From a virus, in the IMG/VR virus record IMGVR_UViG_3300017738_000046, positions 1 to 21,574 of that record: 21,574 nucleotides of DNA. The stretch is one strand, 5' to 3'. Below the pieces are notes generated by a model, which was not told the origin of the DNA, did not search any database, and saw nothing but the letters and a program-made list of their open reading frames with translations. Below, piece by piece: positions 1 to 7,954 of this stretch; position 1 is the first letter of the stretch; every line of letters begins with the position of its first letter. The position numbers and the translations under genes are program-made.

Positions 1-1
1 A

Positions 2-1885
2 GAGTTTAAAAGACGTGAAGAAGGGTTTTGGTTCTATAACAAAGGTATTCCTAGTTATGTTACTGGTTCTCATTACATGTACTTGCAGTGGACTAAAATT
101 GATGTCGGACACCCAGAGTTTCGCGAATCCAATAGAATTTTCTTCATTTTCTGGGAGGCCTGTAAACTGGATGAACGCTCATATGGACTGTGCTATCTCA
201 AGAATAGACGATCCGGTTTTTCTTTCATGGCATCTTCAGAGCTTGTACACCAGGCCACTATATCATCAGATTCCAGATATGGTATTTTATCGAAGAGTGG
301 AGCTGATGCGAAGAAGATGTTTACAGACAAGGTTGTACCAATATCCGTTAATTACCCCTTTTTTTTTAGACCAATACAGGACGGTATGGACAGGCCCAAA
401 ACGGAACTTGCCTACAGAGTACCGGCGTCCAAACTTACCCGTAAGAAACTTGATCAGAACGAACGTGCCGAGGAACTCGTCGGGCTTGATACCACGATCG
501 ATTGGAAGAACACCGGGGACAACTCGTACGATGGGGAGAAGCTCAAACTTCTCGCCCACGACGAATCGGGCAAATGGGAGAGGCCGGACAACATCCTCAA
601 TAACTGGAGGGTTACAAAAACAACATTAAGATTAGGTAGTAGAATAATAGGTAGGTGTATGATGGGTTCAACATCAAATGCGTTAGATAAAGGAGGTACT
701 AATTTTAAAAAACTATATGAAGCGTCAGACGTTACAAAAAGAAACAGAAATGGACAGACTAATTCAGGACTATATAGTTTGTTCATACCTATGGAGTGGA
801 ATTACGAGGGATACATCAATACTTATGGATTTCCTGTATTCGAAACTCCGAAAAAAGCGGTTAGAAGTATCGATGGCGGAGAAATTAAAATCGGTGTCAT
901 CTCACATTGGGAAAACGAAGTAGAAGGTTTAAAAAATGACCAAGACGGTTTAAATGAATTTTATCGTCAGTTTCCAAGAACTGAAAAACACGCTTTTAGA
1001 GATGAAGCAAAACAATCTTTATTTAATCTAACTAAGATTTATGAACAAATAGATTATAATGAAGATTTAAGAAATACAAACATCCTTACAAAAGGAAGTT
1101 TTCAATGGGAAAATGGTGTAAAAGATACAAGAGTTATTTTTTTTCCAAACAACAACGGCAGGTTTTTAGTATCTTGGATACCACCTGTTAATTTACAAAA
1201 TAAATATATAATTAAAAATGGTATTAGGTATCCTGGAAATGATCATACTGGTGCTTTTGGCTGCGATAGTTATGATATCTCTGGAACCGTAGATGGTAGA
1301 GGATCTAAAGGAGCTTTGCACGGTTTAACTAAATTTTCTATGGAGGATGTTCCTCCAAATAGTTTTTTCTTAGAATACATAGCTAGACCACAAACAGCTG
1401 AAATATTTTTTGAAGATGTTTTAATGGCTATATCATTTTATGGTATGCCACTACTTGCAGAAAATAACAAACCTAGATTATTATATTATTTAAAAAGAAG
1501 AGGTTACAGAGGTTATTCTATGAATAGACCAGATAAAGTTTATAATAAACTATCTGTTACAGAAAGAGAAATAGGTGGAATACCTAATACAAGTGAAGAT
1601 ATTAAACAAGCACACGCTGCTGCTATTGAAGATTATATTGAAAACTTTGTTGGTTTAATTACTAAAGGTTATGGAGATATGTATTTTCAAAATACATTAG
1701 ATGACTGGGCAAAGTTTAACATAAACAATAGAACTAAGCACGATGCTTCAATAAGTTCTGGTTTAGCTATAATGGCTTGTAATAAAAATAGATACACACC
1801 TCATGCTAAAAGAAATATATCATCAGTTCCTTTAAAGTTTAAGTCGTATGATAACAAAGGATATAATTCAAAAATAATCACATAA
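2..1885 (+). CDS. terL: Terminase large subunit, 5'-truncated by window edge
   Basis: DNA-packaging motor: an N-terminal ATPase drives DNA into the procapsid and a C-terminal RNase H-like nuclease cuts the concatemer. The frame is open to the left edge, giving 627 residues; I estimate roughly 100-150 N-terminal residues are missing. An internal ATG at 77 is not the start, because conserved-looking sequence (FWFYNKGIPSYVTG) precedes it. Visible motifs are a degenerate Walker A-like segment NRRSGFSFMASSE (about 200-240), Walker B LKLLAHDES with the DE pair at 560-565, the coupling motif MMGSTS at about 659-676, and candidate nuclease acids: Asp in GCDSYD (1265-1267), Glu in LAENN (1460-1462) and Asp in KHDAS (1742-1744). 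The sequence resembles crAss-like/marine podovirus terminases as I recall them. The portal ATG follows the TAA directly. GC is about 40-57% up to about 610 and about 30% afterwards, an abrupt break inside the ATPase domain. Confidence 0.93.
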   Translation, partial: EFKRREEGFWFYNKGIPSYVTGSHYMYLQWTKIDVGHPEFRESNRIFFIFWEACKLDERSYGLCYLKNRRSGFSFMASSELVHQATISSDSRYGILSKSGADAKKMFTDKVVPISVNYPFFFRPIQDGMDRPKTELAYRVPASKLTRKKLDQNERAEELVGLDTTIDWKNTGDNSYDGEKLKLLAHDESGKWERPDNILNNWRVTKTTLRLGSRIIGRCMMGSTSNALDKGGTNFKKLYEASDVTKRNRNGQTNSGLYSLFIPMEWNYEGYINTYGFPVFETPKKAVRSIDGGEIKIGVISHWENEVEGLKNDQDGLNEFYRQFPRTEKHAFRDEAKQSLFNLTKIYEQIDYNEDLRNTNILTKGSFQWENGVKDTRVIFFPNNNGRFLVSWIPPVNLQNKYIIKNGIRYPGNDHTGAFGCDSYDISGTVDGRGSKGALHGLTKFSMEDVPPNSFFLEYIARPQTAEIFFEDVLMAISFYGMPLLAENNKPRLLYYLKRRGYRGYSMNRPDKVYNKLSVTEREIGGIPNTSEDIKQAHAAAIEDYIENFVGLITKGYGDMYFQNTLDDWAKFNINNRTKHDASISSGLAIMACNKNRYTPHAKRNISSVPLKFKSYDNKGYNSKIIT

Positions 1886-4300
1886 ATGATTAACATAAAC
1901 TATAACAGCAGCTTTCCAGATCAGGTAGTACCTGAAGCAGAGAAAAGATCTTTAGAATATGGATTAGCTGTTGCACAGGCAATAGAACATGAATGGTTCC
2001 GAAACACAAGTGGACAAAATAGATTTATTAATAATTATCAAAATTTTAATAGATTAAAATTATACGCAAGAGGTGAACAACCAGTTCAAAAATATAAAGA
2101 TGAATTAGCTATTAATGGTGATTTATCTTATTTAAATTTAGACTGGAAACCAGTACCTATATTATCTAAGTTTGTAGATATAGTTGTTAATGGTATGACT
2201 GATAAAGGTTATGAAATAAAATCTTATGCTACGGATCCTTTTGCAGTAAAACAAAGAACTAATTTTGCTACAAACGCTTTAAGTGATATATATAATCAAG
2301 AAATAATACAACAACTACAAACACAGTTAGGCCCTCAACCTGCTTTAGCTGCTTCTGCTTCTCCTGAAACATTACCAGCTAGTGAAGATGAATTAGATCT
2401 TTATATGCAATTAAATTATAAACAAAGCATTGAAATAGCAGAAGAAGAAGTAATAAACAATGTTTTAGATTATAATAAATATGATGAAACAAAAAAAAGA
2501 TTAGCTTATGATCTTACTGTTTTAGGTATAAGTTGTGTTAAAACTAATTTTAATTTATCTGAAGGTATAACTGTAGATTATGTAGACCCAGCTAGTATTT
2601 GTTATTCATATACAACTGATCCTAATTTTGAAGATCTTTATTATGTAGGGGAAGTAAAAAGTATGTCATTATCAGAAGTTAAAAGACAATTTCCTAGTTT
2701 AACCGATAAAGAATTAGAAGAAATACAAAAATTTCCAGGTAGAAACTCTTATACAAATACTTATTGGGGTCAGTCTACACAAGATCAAGTACAAATATTA
2801 TATTTTGAATATAAAACATATCATGATCAAGTATTTAAAATAAAACAAACAGAAAACGGATTAGAAAAAACATTAGAAAAAGATGATACTTTTAATCCAC
2901 CAGAAAGTGATAACTTTAAAAAAGCTTCAAGATCTATAGAAGTTTTATATACAGGCGCAAAAGTGCTAGGGCTAGGTAACAATATGCTTGAGTGGAAACT
3001 TAGTGAAAACATGACTCGACCTAATGCAGACACTACAAAAGTTAATATGAATTATGTTATTTCTGCTCCTCGTATGTATCAGGGTAGAATAGAATCTTTA
3101 GTAAGTAAAACAATAGGTTTTGCTGATATGATTCAATTAACTCATTTAAAATTACAACAAGTATTATCAAGAATGGTACCAGATGGTGTATATGTAGATG
3201 TTGATGGATTAGCAGAGGTTGATCTAGGTAATGGTACTAACTATAATCCATCTGAGGCTCTTAACATGTATTTTCAAACTGGTAGTATTGTTGGTAGATC
3301 ATTAACACAAGATGGTGAATTAAATAGAGGTAAAGTACCTATTCAAGAATTACAGACTTCAAATGGTATGTCAAAAATATCAGCAATGATACAAACATAT
3401 CAATACTACCTACAAATGATACGTGATGTAACCGGTTTAAATGAAGCAAGAGATGGTAGTACGCCTGATAAAAACGCTTTAGTTGGTTTACAAAAACTAG
3501 CAGCAGCAAATTCTAATACAGCAACAAAACATATATTACAATCATTAATGTATATAACAGTTAGAACTTGTGAAAATATAAGTTTAAGAACAGCTGATAT
3601 GTTACAGTTTCCATTAACAAAAGCTTCTTTATTAAATAGTGTTAATACTTTTAATACTAATACTTTAGAAGAAATAGATAAACTTCATATACACGATTTT
3701 GGAATATTTTTAGAATTAGAACCTGATGAAGAAGAAAAAGCTCAACTTGAAAAAAGCATACAAATAGCATTACAAGCAGGTAATATTGGTTTAGAAGATG
3801 CTATAGATATAAGAGAAATTAGCAACATAAAACTTGCTAATCAAATGCTTAAATTAAAACAAACAGAAAAAGAAGAGAAAAAACGAATAGAACAATTACA
3901 AAATATACAAGCTCAAGCAAATGCAAATGCTCAGTCAGCTGAAAAAGCAGCTTTAGCTGATGTTCAAAAAGAACAAGCTATAGCTCAAACTAAAGTTCAA
4001 ATAGAACAGGCTAAATCTCAATTTGAAATAGAAAGAATGGAACAAGAAGCTTTAATTAAAAAACAATTAATGGCTGAAGAGTTTGAATATCAAATGAAAT
4101 TAGCAGAAATGCAAGCACAAGTGCAAAGACAAAAAGAACAATCAATAGAAGATCGTAAAGATGAAAGAGTAAAAATACAAGGTACACAACAAAGTGAACT
4201 TATAAACCAACGACAGAATGATTTATTACCTCAAAATTTTGAATCAGCAGGTAATGATAATTTAGATGGTTTTGGACTAGAGCAATTTGGTCCTAATTAA
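1886..4300 (+). CDS. Portal protein
   Basis: Probable portal protein: the dodecameric ring at the capsid vertex through which DNA enters and leaves, and the docking site for terminase and then the ring proteins. At 804 aa its length fits crAss-like portals, and it sits between terminase and scaffold/capsid genes, the usual place. The ATG begins immediately after the terminase TAA, so the two are probably translationally coupled. The central part (about residues 190-620) is mixed alpha/beta with a long helical stretch near 410-520. From about residue 650 to 770 it is a highly charged Gln/Lys/Glu-rich helix with coiled-coil character (EEKKRIEQLQNIQAQ, EIERMEQEALIKKQ), matching the C-terminal barrel of long P22-type portals. 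The end is an Asn/Gly-rich tail (DGFGLEQFGPN). An Ala/Pro-rich loop at about 148-165 looks unstructured. The role is from resemblance and position; no single diagnostic motif exists for portals. Confidence 0.88.
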   Translation: MININYNSSFPDQVVPEAEKRSLEYGLAVAQAIEHEWFRNTSGQNRFINNYQNFNRLKLYARGEQPVQKYKDELAINGDLSYLNLDWKPVPILSKFVDIVVNGMTDKGYEIKSYATDPFAVKQRTNFATNALSDIYNQEIIQQLQTQLGPQPALAASASPETLPASEDELDLYMQLNYKQSIEIAEEEVINNVLDYNKYDETKKRLAYDLTVLGISCVKTNFNLSEGITVDYVDPASICYSYTTDPNFEDLYYVGEVKSMSLSEVKRQFPSLTDKELEEIQKFPGRNSYTNTYWGQSTQDQVQILYFEYKTYHDQVFKIKQTENGLEKTLEKDDTFNPPESDNFKKASRSIEVLYTGAKVLGLGNNMLEWKLSENMTRPNADTTKVNMNYVISAPRMYQGRIESLVSKTIGFADMIQLTHLKLQQVLSRMVPDGVYVDVDGLAEVDLGNGTNYNPSEALNMYFQTGSIVGRSLTQDGELNRGKVPIQELQTSNGMSKISAMIQTYQYYLQMIRDVTGLNEARDGSTPDKNALVGLQKLAAANSNTATKHILQSLMYITVRTCENISLRTADMLQFPLTKASLLNSVNTFNTNTLEEIDKLHIHDFGIFLELEPDEEEKAQLEKSIQIALQAGNIGLEDAIDIREISNIKLANQMLKLKQTEKEEKKRIEQLQNIQAQANANAQSAEKAALADVQKEQAIAQTKVQIEQAKSQFEIERMEQEALIKKQLMAEEFEYQMKLAEMQAQVQRQKEQSIEDRKDERVKIQGTQQSELINQRQNDLLPQNFESAGNDNLDGFGLEQFGPN

Positions 4301-4330
4301 GAGTTATTATTAATTTTATATTATTATATT

Positions 4331-5587
4331 ATGTCTAAACAAAAAGAAGTAAAAACAAAAGAAGAAGAAGTAAAAATTACTGCTACTGATACTACTCCTA
4401 CTAAAAAAGAAGGAGAGTTTAAAATAAAAAGTGCAAAAAAAATAAAAAACTTAGGTGAAGAAAAAATACCTGATATTATTAAGGTAGATTTAAGTAAACC
4501 TAAAAAAGAAGAAAAAGATGCCGTTCAAACACAAAAGACAAATGATAGCGATGCTGTTGTCGAAAGTTCCGAAGACAGTAAAGACAGCGAAGGAGTGGTT
4601 AAAGAAGTACGGCCCACCGACGAAGGAGTAGAGTCTGATTCGCCTATACAAGAAATAACAGATGAAAACGATACACCTGACGAGGCAGGAGTGGATGGAA
4701 GCGTTGAAACTACCACTACCTCATCGAAACAAGAAGAAATACCACAGGAAGTTGAAACACAAAAACTCCCTGAAAATGTAGAAAAATTAGTAAAGTTTAT
4801 GGAAGAAACTGGCGGAGACATACAAGACTACGCTAGATTAAACGCTGACTATACTAATGTAGATGAAACTACACTTTTACATGAATACTACAAACAATCT
4901 AAACCTCATTTAAATGCAGAAGAAAGAAACTTTATAATAGAAGATTCTTTTGCTATTGATGAAGAATTAGATGAAGCAAGAACTGTTCGTAAGAAAAAGC
5001 TTGCATATAAAGAAGAAGTTGCAAAAGCCAAGAACTATTTGGAAAAAATCAAGAGTAAATATTACGACGAGATCAAGTTGAGACCGGGCGTTACTCAAGA
5101 CCAACAAAAAGCTACTGACTTTTTCAACCGCTACAATGAAGAACAAAAAGTAAATAATGTTAAACACGACCGTTTTGTTACCAAAACTAAAGAATTATTA
5201 AACGATAATTTCAAAGGTTTTGATTTTAATTTAGGAGATAAAAAATTTAGATACGGTATTAAAGATCCTGGTAGTGTTGCAAATAACCAAAGTGATATTT
5301 CAAATTTTATAGGAAAGTTTCTTAACAAAGAAGGAGAAATAGCTAATGCTAAAGGTTATCATAAAGCATTATATGCTGCACAAAATGCAGATACTATTGC
5401 TAATCATTTTTATGAGCAAGGTAAAACCGATGCTATTAAAGATCAATTAGCAAAATCCAAAAACATAAGTACTGATGGTCCAAGGCAAACAGCTACGGGC
5501 GATGTATTTGTTAATGGTTTTAAAGTAAAAGCAATTAGTGGTGTTGATTCTTCAAGATTAAAAATAAAAAAGAAAACATTTAACTAA
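4331..5587 (+). CDS. Probable capsid scaffold protein
   Basis: Located between portal and major capsid protein, where tailed phages usually encode the scaffold that shapes the procapsid and is later removed. The 418-aa protein fits: residues 1-150 are very acidic, rich in Lys/Glu/Ser/Thr and apparently disordered. After that comes a helical, charged region with a conserved-looking segment from about 150 (KLVKFMEETGGDIQDY) and a long amphipathic helix at about 221-253 (KEEVAKAKNYLEKIKSKYYD). The C-terminus is short and basic (SSRLKIKKKTFN), reminiscent of scaffold tails that bind coat protein, though this last point is inference. No protease motif is seen. Bases 4537-4740, encoding part of the acidic region, are GC-richer (about 40-50%) than the flanks (about 28%). 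No Shine-Dalgarno; the start is preceded by an AT tract. It could instead be a minor or auxiliary capsid protein. Confidence 0.68.
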   Translation: MSKQKEVKTKEEEVKITATDTTPTKKEGEFKIKSAKKIKNLGEEKIPDIIKVDLSKPKKEEKDAVQTQKTNDSDAVVESSEDSKDSEGVVKEVRPTDEGVESDSPIQEITDENDTPDEAGVDGSVETTTTSSKQEEIPQEVETQKLPENVEKLVKFMEETGGDIQDYARLNADYTNVDETTLLHEYYKQSKPHLNAEERNFIIEDSFAIDEELDEARTVRKKKLAYKEEVAKAKNYLEKIKSKYYDEIKLRPGVTQDQQKATDFFNRYNEEQKVNNVKHDRFVTKTKELLNDNFKGFDFNLGDKKFRYGIKDPGSVANNQSDISNFIGKFLNKEGEIANAKGYHKALYAAQNADTIANHFYEQGKTDAIKDQLAKSKNISTDGPRQTATGDVFVNGFKVKAISGVDSSRLKIKKKTFN

Positions 5588-5599
5588 AAATAATAAATT

Positions 5600-7057
5600 A
5601 TGTCTTTAATACCACAATTTGGTGCGATAGTACCTGCTCCTAATCAGCAGTTACTAGCATCAGCATATTTGGCATTTGATGGTGGAGCAAATGATTTTGC
5701 TCAACAATATTTGCCAGAGTTATACGAACAAGAAGTAGAGCGTTATGGAAACAGAACGTTATCTGGATTCTTGAGAATGGTAGGCGCTGAAATGCCTATG
5801 ACATCAGACCAAGTAATTTGGTCAGAACAAAACAGATTACACATAGCATATGATAACTGTGTTAACGGCCAACAAGCTGCTAACCCAACCATTACTATCC
5901 CTGCTGCTACTGCTCCAGGCGTTACAAGAAACGTAATTAGCCCTGGTCAAACAATAGTAGTAATGGATAATTCTGGTAACGAAGCAAAATGTTATGTATC
6001 TGCAAGTAACACTGGAACAGGTGTTTTAACAGTAGAACCATATTTAACAGCTGGTCTTGGTGCCGCTGTAATGGGTGCAACTGTAAAAATATTTGTATAC
6101 GGTTCAGAATTTCAAAAAGGTGCTTCTACAGTTAATGCTGGCGCTGGTGCTTTAGTTGATGCTCCTGCTGCTCAGCCACAGGTAACTATCACTCCTTCTT
6201 TTACTCAATTTTCTAACTCTCCTATCATTATAAGAAATGTTTATACAATAAACGGATCTGATATGGCTCAAATAGGTTGGGTTGAAGTTGCTACAGAGGA
6301 TGGAACAACGGGTTACTTATGGTACTTAAAAGCGGAGTCTGAAACAAGATTACGTTTTGAAGACTACTTAGAAATGATATGTGTTGAAGGTGAGTTAACA
6401 GCTGCTGGTTCAGGTGTTTCTGCTCTTGGTACAGGTCTAGGTGGTACTCAAGGTTTATTCGCTGCTATCACAGCTAGAGGTAACGTAGAGATTGGTTTCT
6501 CTGGTGCTTCTGGTATAGATGACTTTGATGAAATTCTTAAAAACTTAGATACTCAAGGAGCTATAGAAGAAAACATGCTTTTCTTAAATAGATCTACTTC
6601 TCTAGAGTTTGATAACATGCTTTCAAATGTTTCTTACGGAGCACAAGGAGGTACAGCTTATGGCTTGTTTGAAAATTCTGAAGAAATGGCATTAAATCTT
6701 GGATTTAGTGGTTTCCGAAGAGGATCTTACGATTTTTATAAGACTGACTGGAAATACTTAAATGACGCTTCTACTAGAGGTGCTCAAACAGGTATCTCTT
6801 CAATTGAAGGTGTTTTAGTTCCTGCTGGAACTTCAACAGTTTATGACCAAATTCTAGGAACAAACATCAGACGACCATTCTTACACGTTAGATATAGAGC
6901 TTCTCAAACAGAAGACAGACGTATGAAGTCTTGGTTAACTGGTTCTGCAGGTGGTGCTTACACTTCAAATCTTGATGCTATGGAAGTAAACTTCCTATCT
7001 GAAAGATGTTTAGTTACACAAGCTGCTAACAACTTTGTTTTATTCCAAGGAATTTAA
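5600..7057 (+). CDS. Major capsid protein, HK97-fold type
   Basis: Probable major capsid protein forming the icosahedral shell. The 485-aa length, the position after the scaffold-like gene, and the N-terminal text (LIPQFGAIVPAPNQQ, then AFDGGANDFAQQYLPELYEQ) resemble crAss-like phage capsid proteins as I recall them. The order is a helical N-terminal arm (about 1-80), an Ala/Gly/Val-rich beta insertion (about 95-195), then the core with FLRMVGAEMPM near 55-65, a long helix (RLRFEDYLEMICVEGEL) near 250-266, and a C-terminal portion ending in VTQAANNFVLFQGI. The HK97 fold is assumed from the family, not visible directly. Synonymous choice is a little richer in C-ending codons (AAC, TTC, TAC) than in neighbours, as expected for the most highly expressed gene. 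A hairpin follows the stop within 11 bases. The start follows TAAATT with no Shine-Dalgarno. Confidence 0.88.
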   Translation: MSLIPQFGAIVPAPNQQLLASAYLAFDGGANDFAQQYLPELYEQEVERYGNRTLSGFLRMVGAEMPMTSDQVIWSEQNRLHIAYDNCVNGQQAANPTITIPAATAPGVTRNVISPGQTIVVMDNSGNEAKCYVSASNTGTGVLTVEPYLTAGLGAAVMGATVKIFVYGSEFQKGASTVNAGAGALVDAPAAQPQVTITPSFTQFSNSPIIIRNVYTINGSDMAQIGWVEVATEDGTTGYLWYLKAESETRLRFEDYLEMICVEGELTAAGSGVSALGTGLGGTQGLFAAITARGNVEIGFSGASGIDDFDEILKNLDTQGAIEENMLFLNRSTSLEFDNMLSNVSYGAQGGTAYGLFENSEEMALNLGFSGFRRGSYDFYKTDWKYLNDASTRGAQTGISSIEGVLVPAGTSTVYDQILGTNIRRPFLHVRYRASQTEDRRMKSWLTGSAGGAYTSNLDAMEVNFLSERCLVTQAANNFVLFQGI

Positions 7058-7067
7058 TAAGTACTTT

Positions 7068-7103
7068 GTAAAGTTATGGGGCATTAATTTGCCCCAGCTT
7101 TAC
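7068..7103 (+). terminator. Two-tier hairpin after the capsid gene (terminator-like)
   Basis: Between the capsid stop and the next start lies a two-part inverted repeat. The outer stem is GTAAAG (7068-7073) with CTTTAC (7098-7103). The inner stem is GGGGCA (7078-7083) with TGCCCC (7090-7095) around the loop TTAATT. TTAT and AG form an internal loop between the stems. Both stems are perfect and the GC-rich core stands out in AT-rich DNA. The downstream sequence is T/A-mixed rather than a clean T-run, so it may end or attenuate transcription after the capsid gene, or protect the capsid mRNA 3' end. A regulatory role is inference; the pairing is directly visible. Confidence 0.7.
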
Positions 7104-7132
7104 TATTATTAACTATTTAATTATATCATATT

Positions 7133-7897
7133 ATGAAAACTAAAAAAACAACTCAAGATACATCTTGGGAAATAAAAGATAGAACATATCTTGTAAAAGG
7201 TACAAATCAACCATTAACTTTAAAAATACCTTCTCGTCATACAACACGTCATGCTTTATTATGGTACGACAATGAAAAAAATGAACAAAGAGAAATAAGA
7301 TATGCTACAAATCAAAATTCACCGTTTAAAGATGAACAAAAAGGTGAAGCAACTTTAGGACACATTGTATTTAAAGATGGTGCTTTAACTGTAAGAAAAA
7401 AAGAACAGTCTTTACAAAAAATACTATCGCTTTATCATCCTTTACTAAATGTAAAATATAAAGAATTAGATACAATAGCAGATGCTAAAGATGAACTAGT
7501 AGACTTAGAAATGGAAATAGATGCTTTAAATATTGCTAGAAATATAGATATTGATCAAGCTGAAGCTATTTTAAGAGTTGAAATGGGATCTAAGGTATCT
7601 GAGATGAGTTCTAAGGAAATAAAAAGAGATTTACTCATATTTGCTAAACAAGATGCTAAACTTTTCATAGATCTTGCTAAAGATGATAATGTACAGCTTA
7701 GAAATTTTGCTATAAAAGCAACTGAATCTGGTATTATACACTTAGCAGATGATCAAAGAACATTTAAATGGTCTTCAAACAACAAGAAACTAATGACTGT
7801 GCCTTTTGATGAACACCCTTATGCTGCTATGGCTGCGTTCTTTAAAACAGATGAAGGTTTAGAAATATATAAATCTATAGAGAAAAAACTCTCTTAA
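7133..7897 (+). CDS. Conserved phage protein of unknown function
   Basis: A 254-aa protein I associate only with unnamed conserved proteins of marine and Bacteroidota phages; no function is claimed. About 1-90 appears beta-rich, with KDRTYLVKG near the start and REIRYATNQNSPFKDEQKG near 62-80. About 108-190 is helical and charged (ADAKDELVDLEMEIDALNI, then KRDLLIFAKQDAKLFIDLA). The C-terminal 50 residues carry a distinctive stretch: DQRTFKWSSNN, then KLMTVPFDEHPYAAM and a terminal helix. There is no signal peptide or membrane segment. It sits alone between two hairpins, directly after the capsid gene and before the ring proteins, suggesting a head-related or head-completion role with its own expression level. 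That role is inferred only from position. The start is preceded by an AT tract with no Shine-Dalgarno. Confidence 0.85.
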   Translation: MKTKKTTQDTSWEIKDRTYLVKGTNQPLTLKIPSRHTTRHALLWYDNEKNEQREIRYATNQNSPFKDEQKGEATLGHIVFKDGALTVRKKEQSLQKILSLYHPLLNVKYKELDTIADAKDELVDLEMEIDALNIARNIDIDQAEAILRVEMGSKVSEMSSKEIKRDLLIFAKQDAKLFIDLAKDDNVQLRNFAIKATESGIIHLADDQRTFKWSSNNKKLMTVPFDEHPYAAMAAFFKTDEGLEIYKSIEKKLS

Positions 7898-7907
7898 CAT
7901 GTAATAC

Positions 7908-7939
7908 TAATAAGGGAGGTGTAAAAACCTCCTTTATTA
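7908..7939 (+). terminator. 13-bp stem hairpin, terminator-like
   Basis: The arms TAATAAGGGAGGT (7908-7920) and ACCTCCTTTATTA (7927-7939) pair over 13 bases with one G-U wobble, around the six-base loop GTAAAA. The hairpin starts 11 bases after the stop of the 254-aa gene and ends 15 bases before the next start. No strict T-run follows (TAATAAAAATAACAA), although the 3' arm itself contains TTT. It could be a terminator or an mRNA-processing or stability element. The AGGGAGGT inside the 5' arm is Shine-Dalgarno-like but is locked in the stem and more than 30 bases from the next ATG. Confidence 0.7.
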
Positions 7940-7954
7940 TAATAAAAATAACAA

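Noticed and set aside
287-786. Two minus-strand open frames (287-559 and 454-786) opposite the terminase
   Set aside because: They lie in the GC-rich part of terL, where stops are rare by chance, and show no recognisable domain.
4525-4821. Minus-strand Ser/Thr/Val-rich open frame opposite the scaffold-like gene
   Set aside because: It is the complement of the acidic low-complexity arm; its composition follows directly from the GC-richer island.
7912-7920. AGGGAGGT as a Shine-Dalgarno for the gene at 7955
   Set aside because: It is more than 30 bases from the ATG and paired inside the 13-bp hairpin stem.
7898-7954. tRNA or small RNA gene in the intergenic gap
   Set aside because: The gap is only 57 bases and holds one simple hairpin; no cloverleaf or other structured RNA is seen here or in any other gap.
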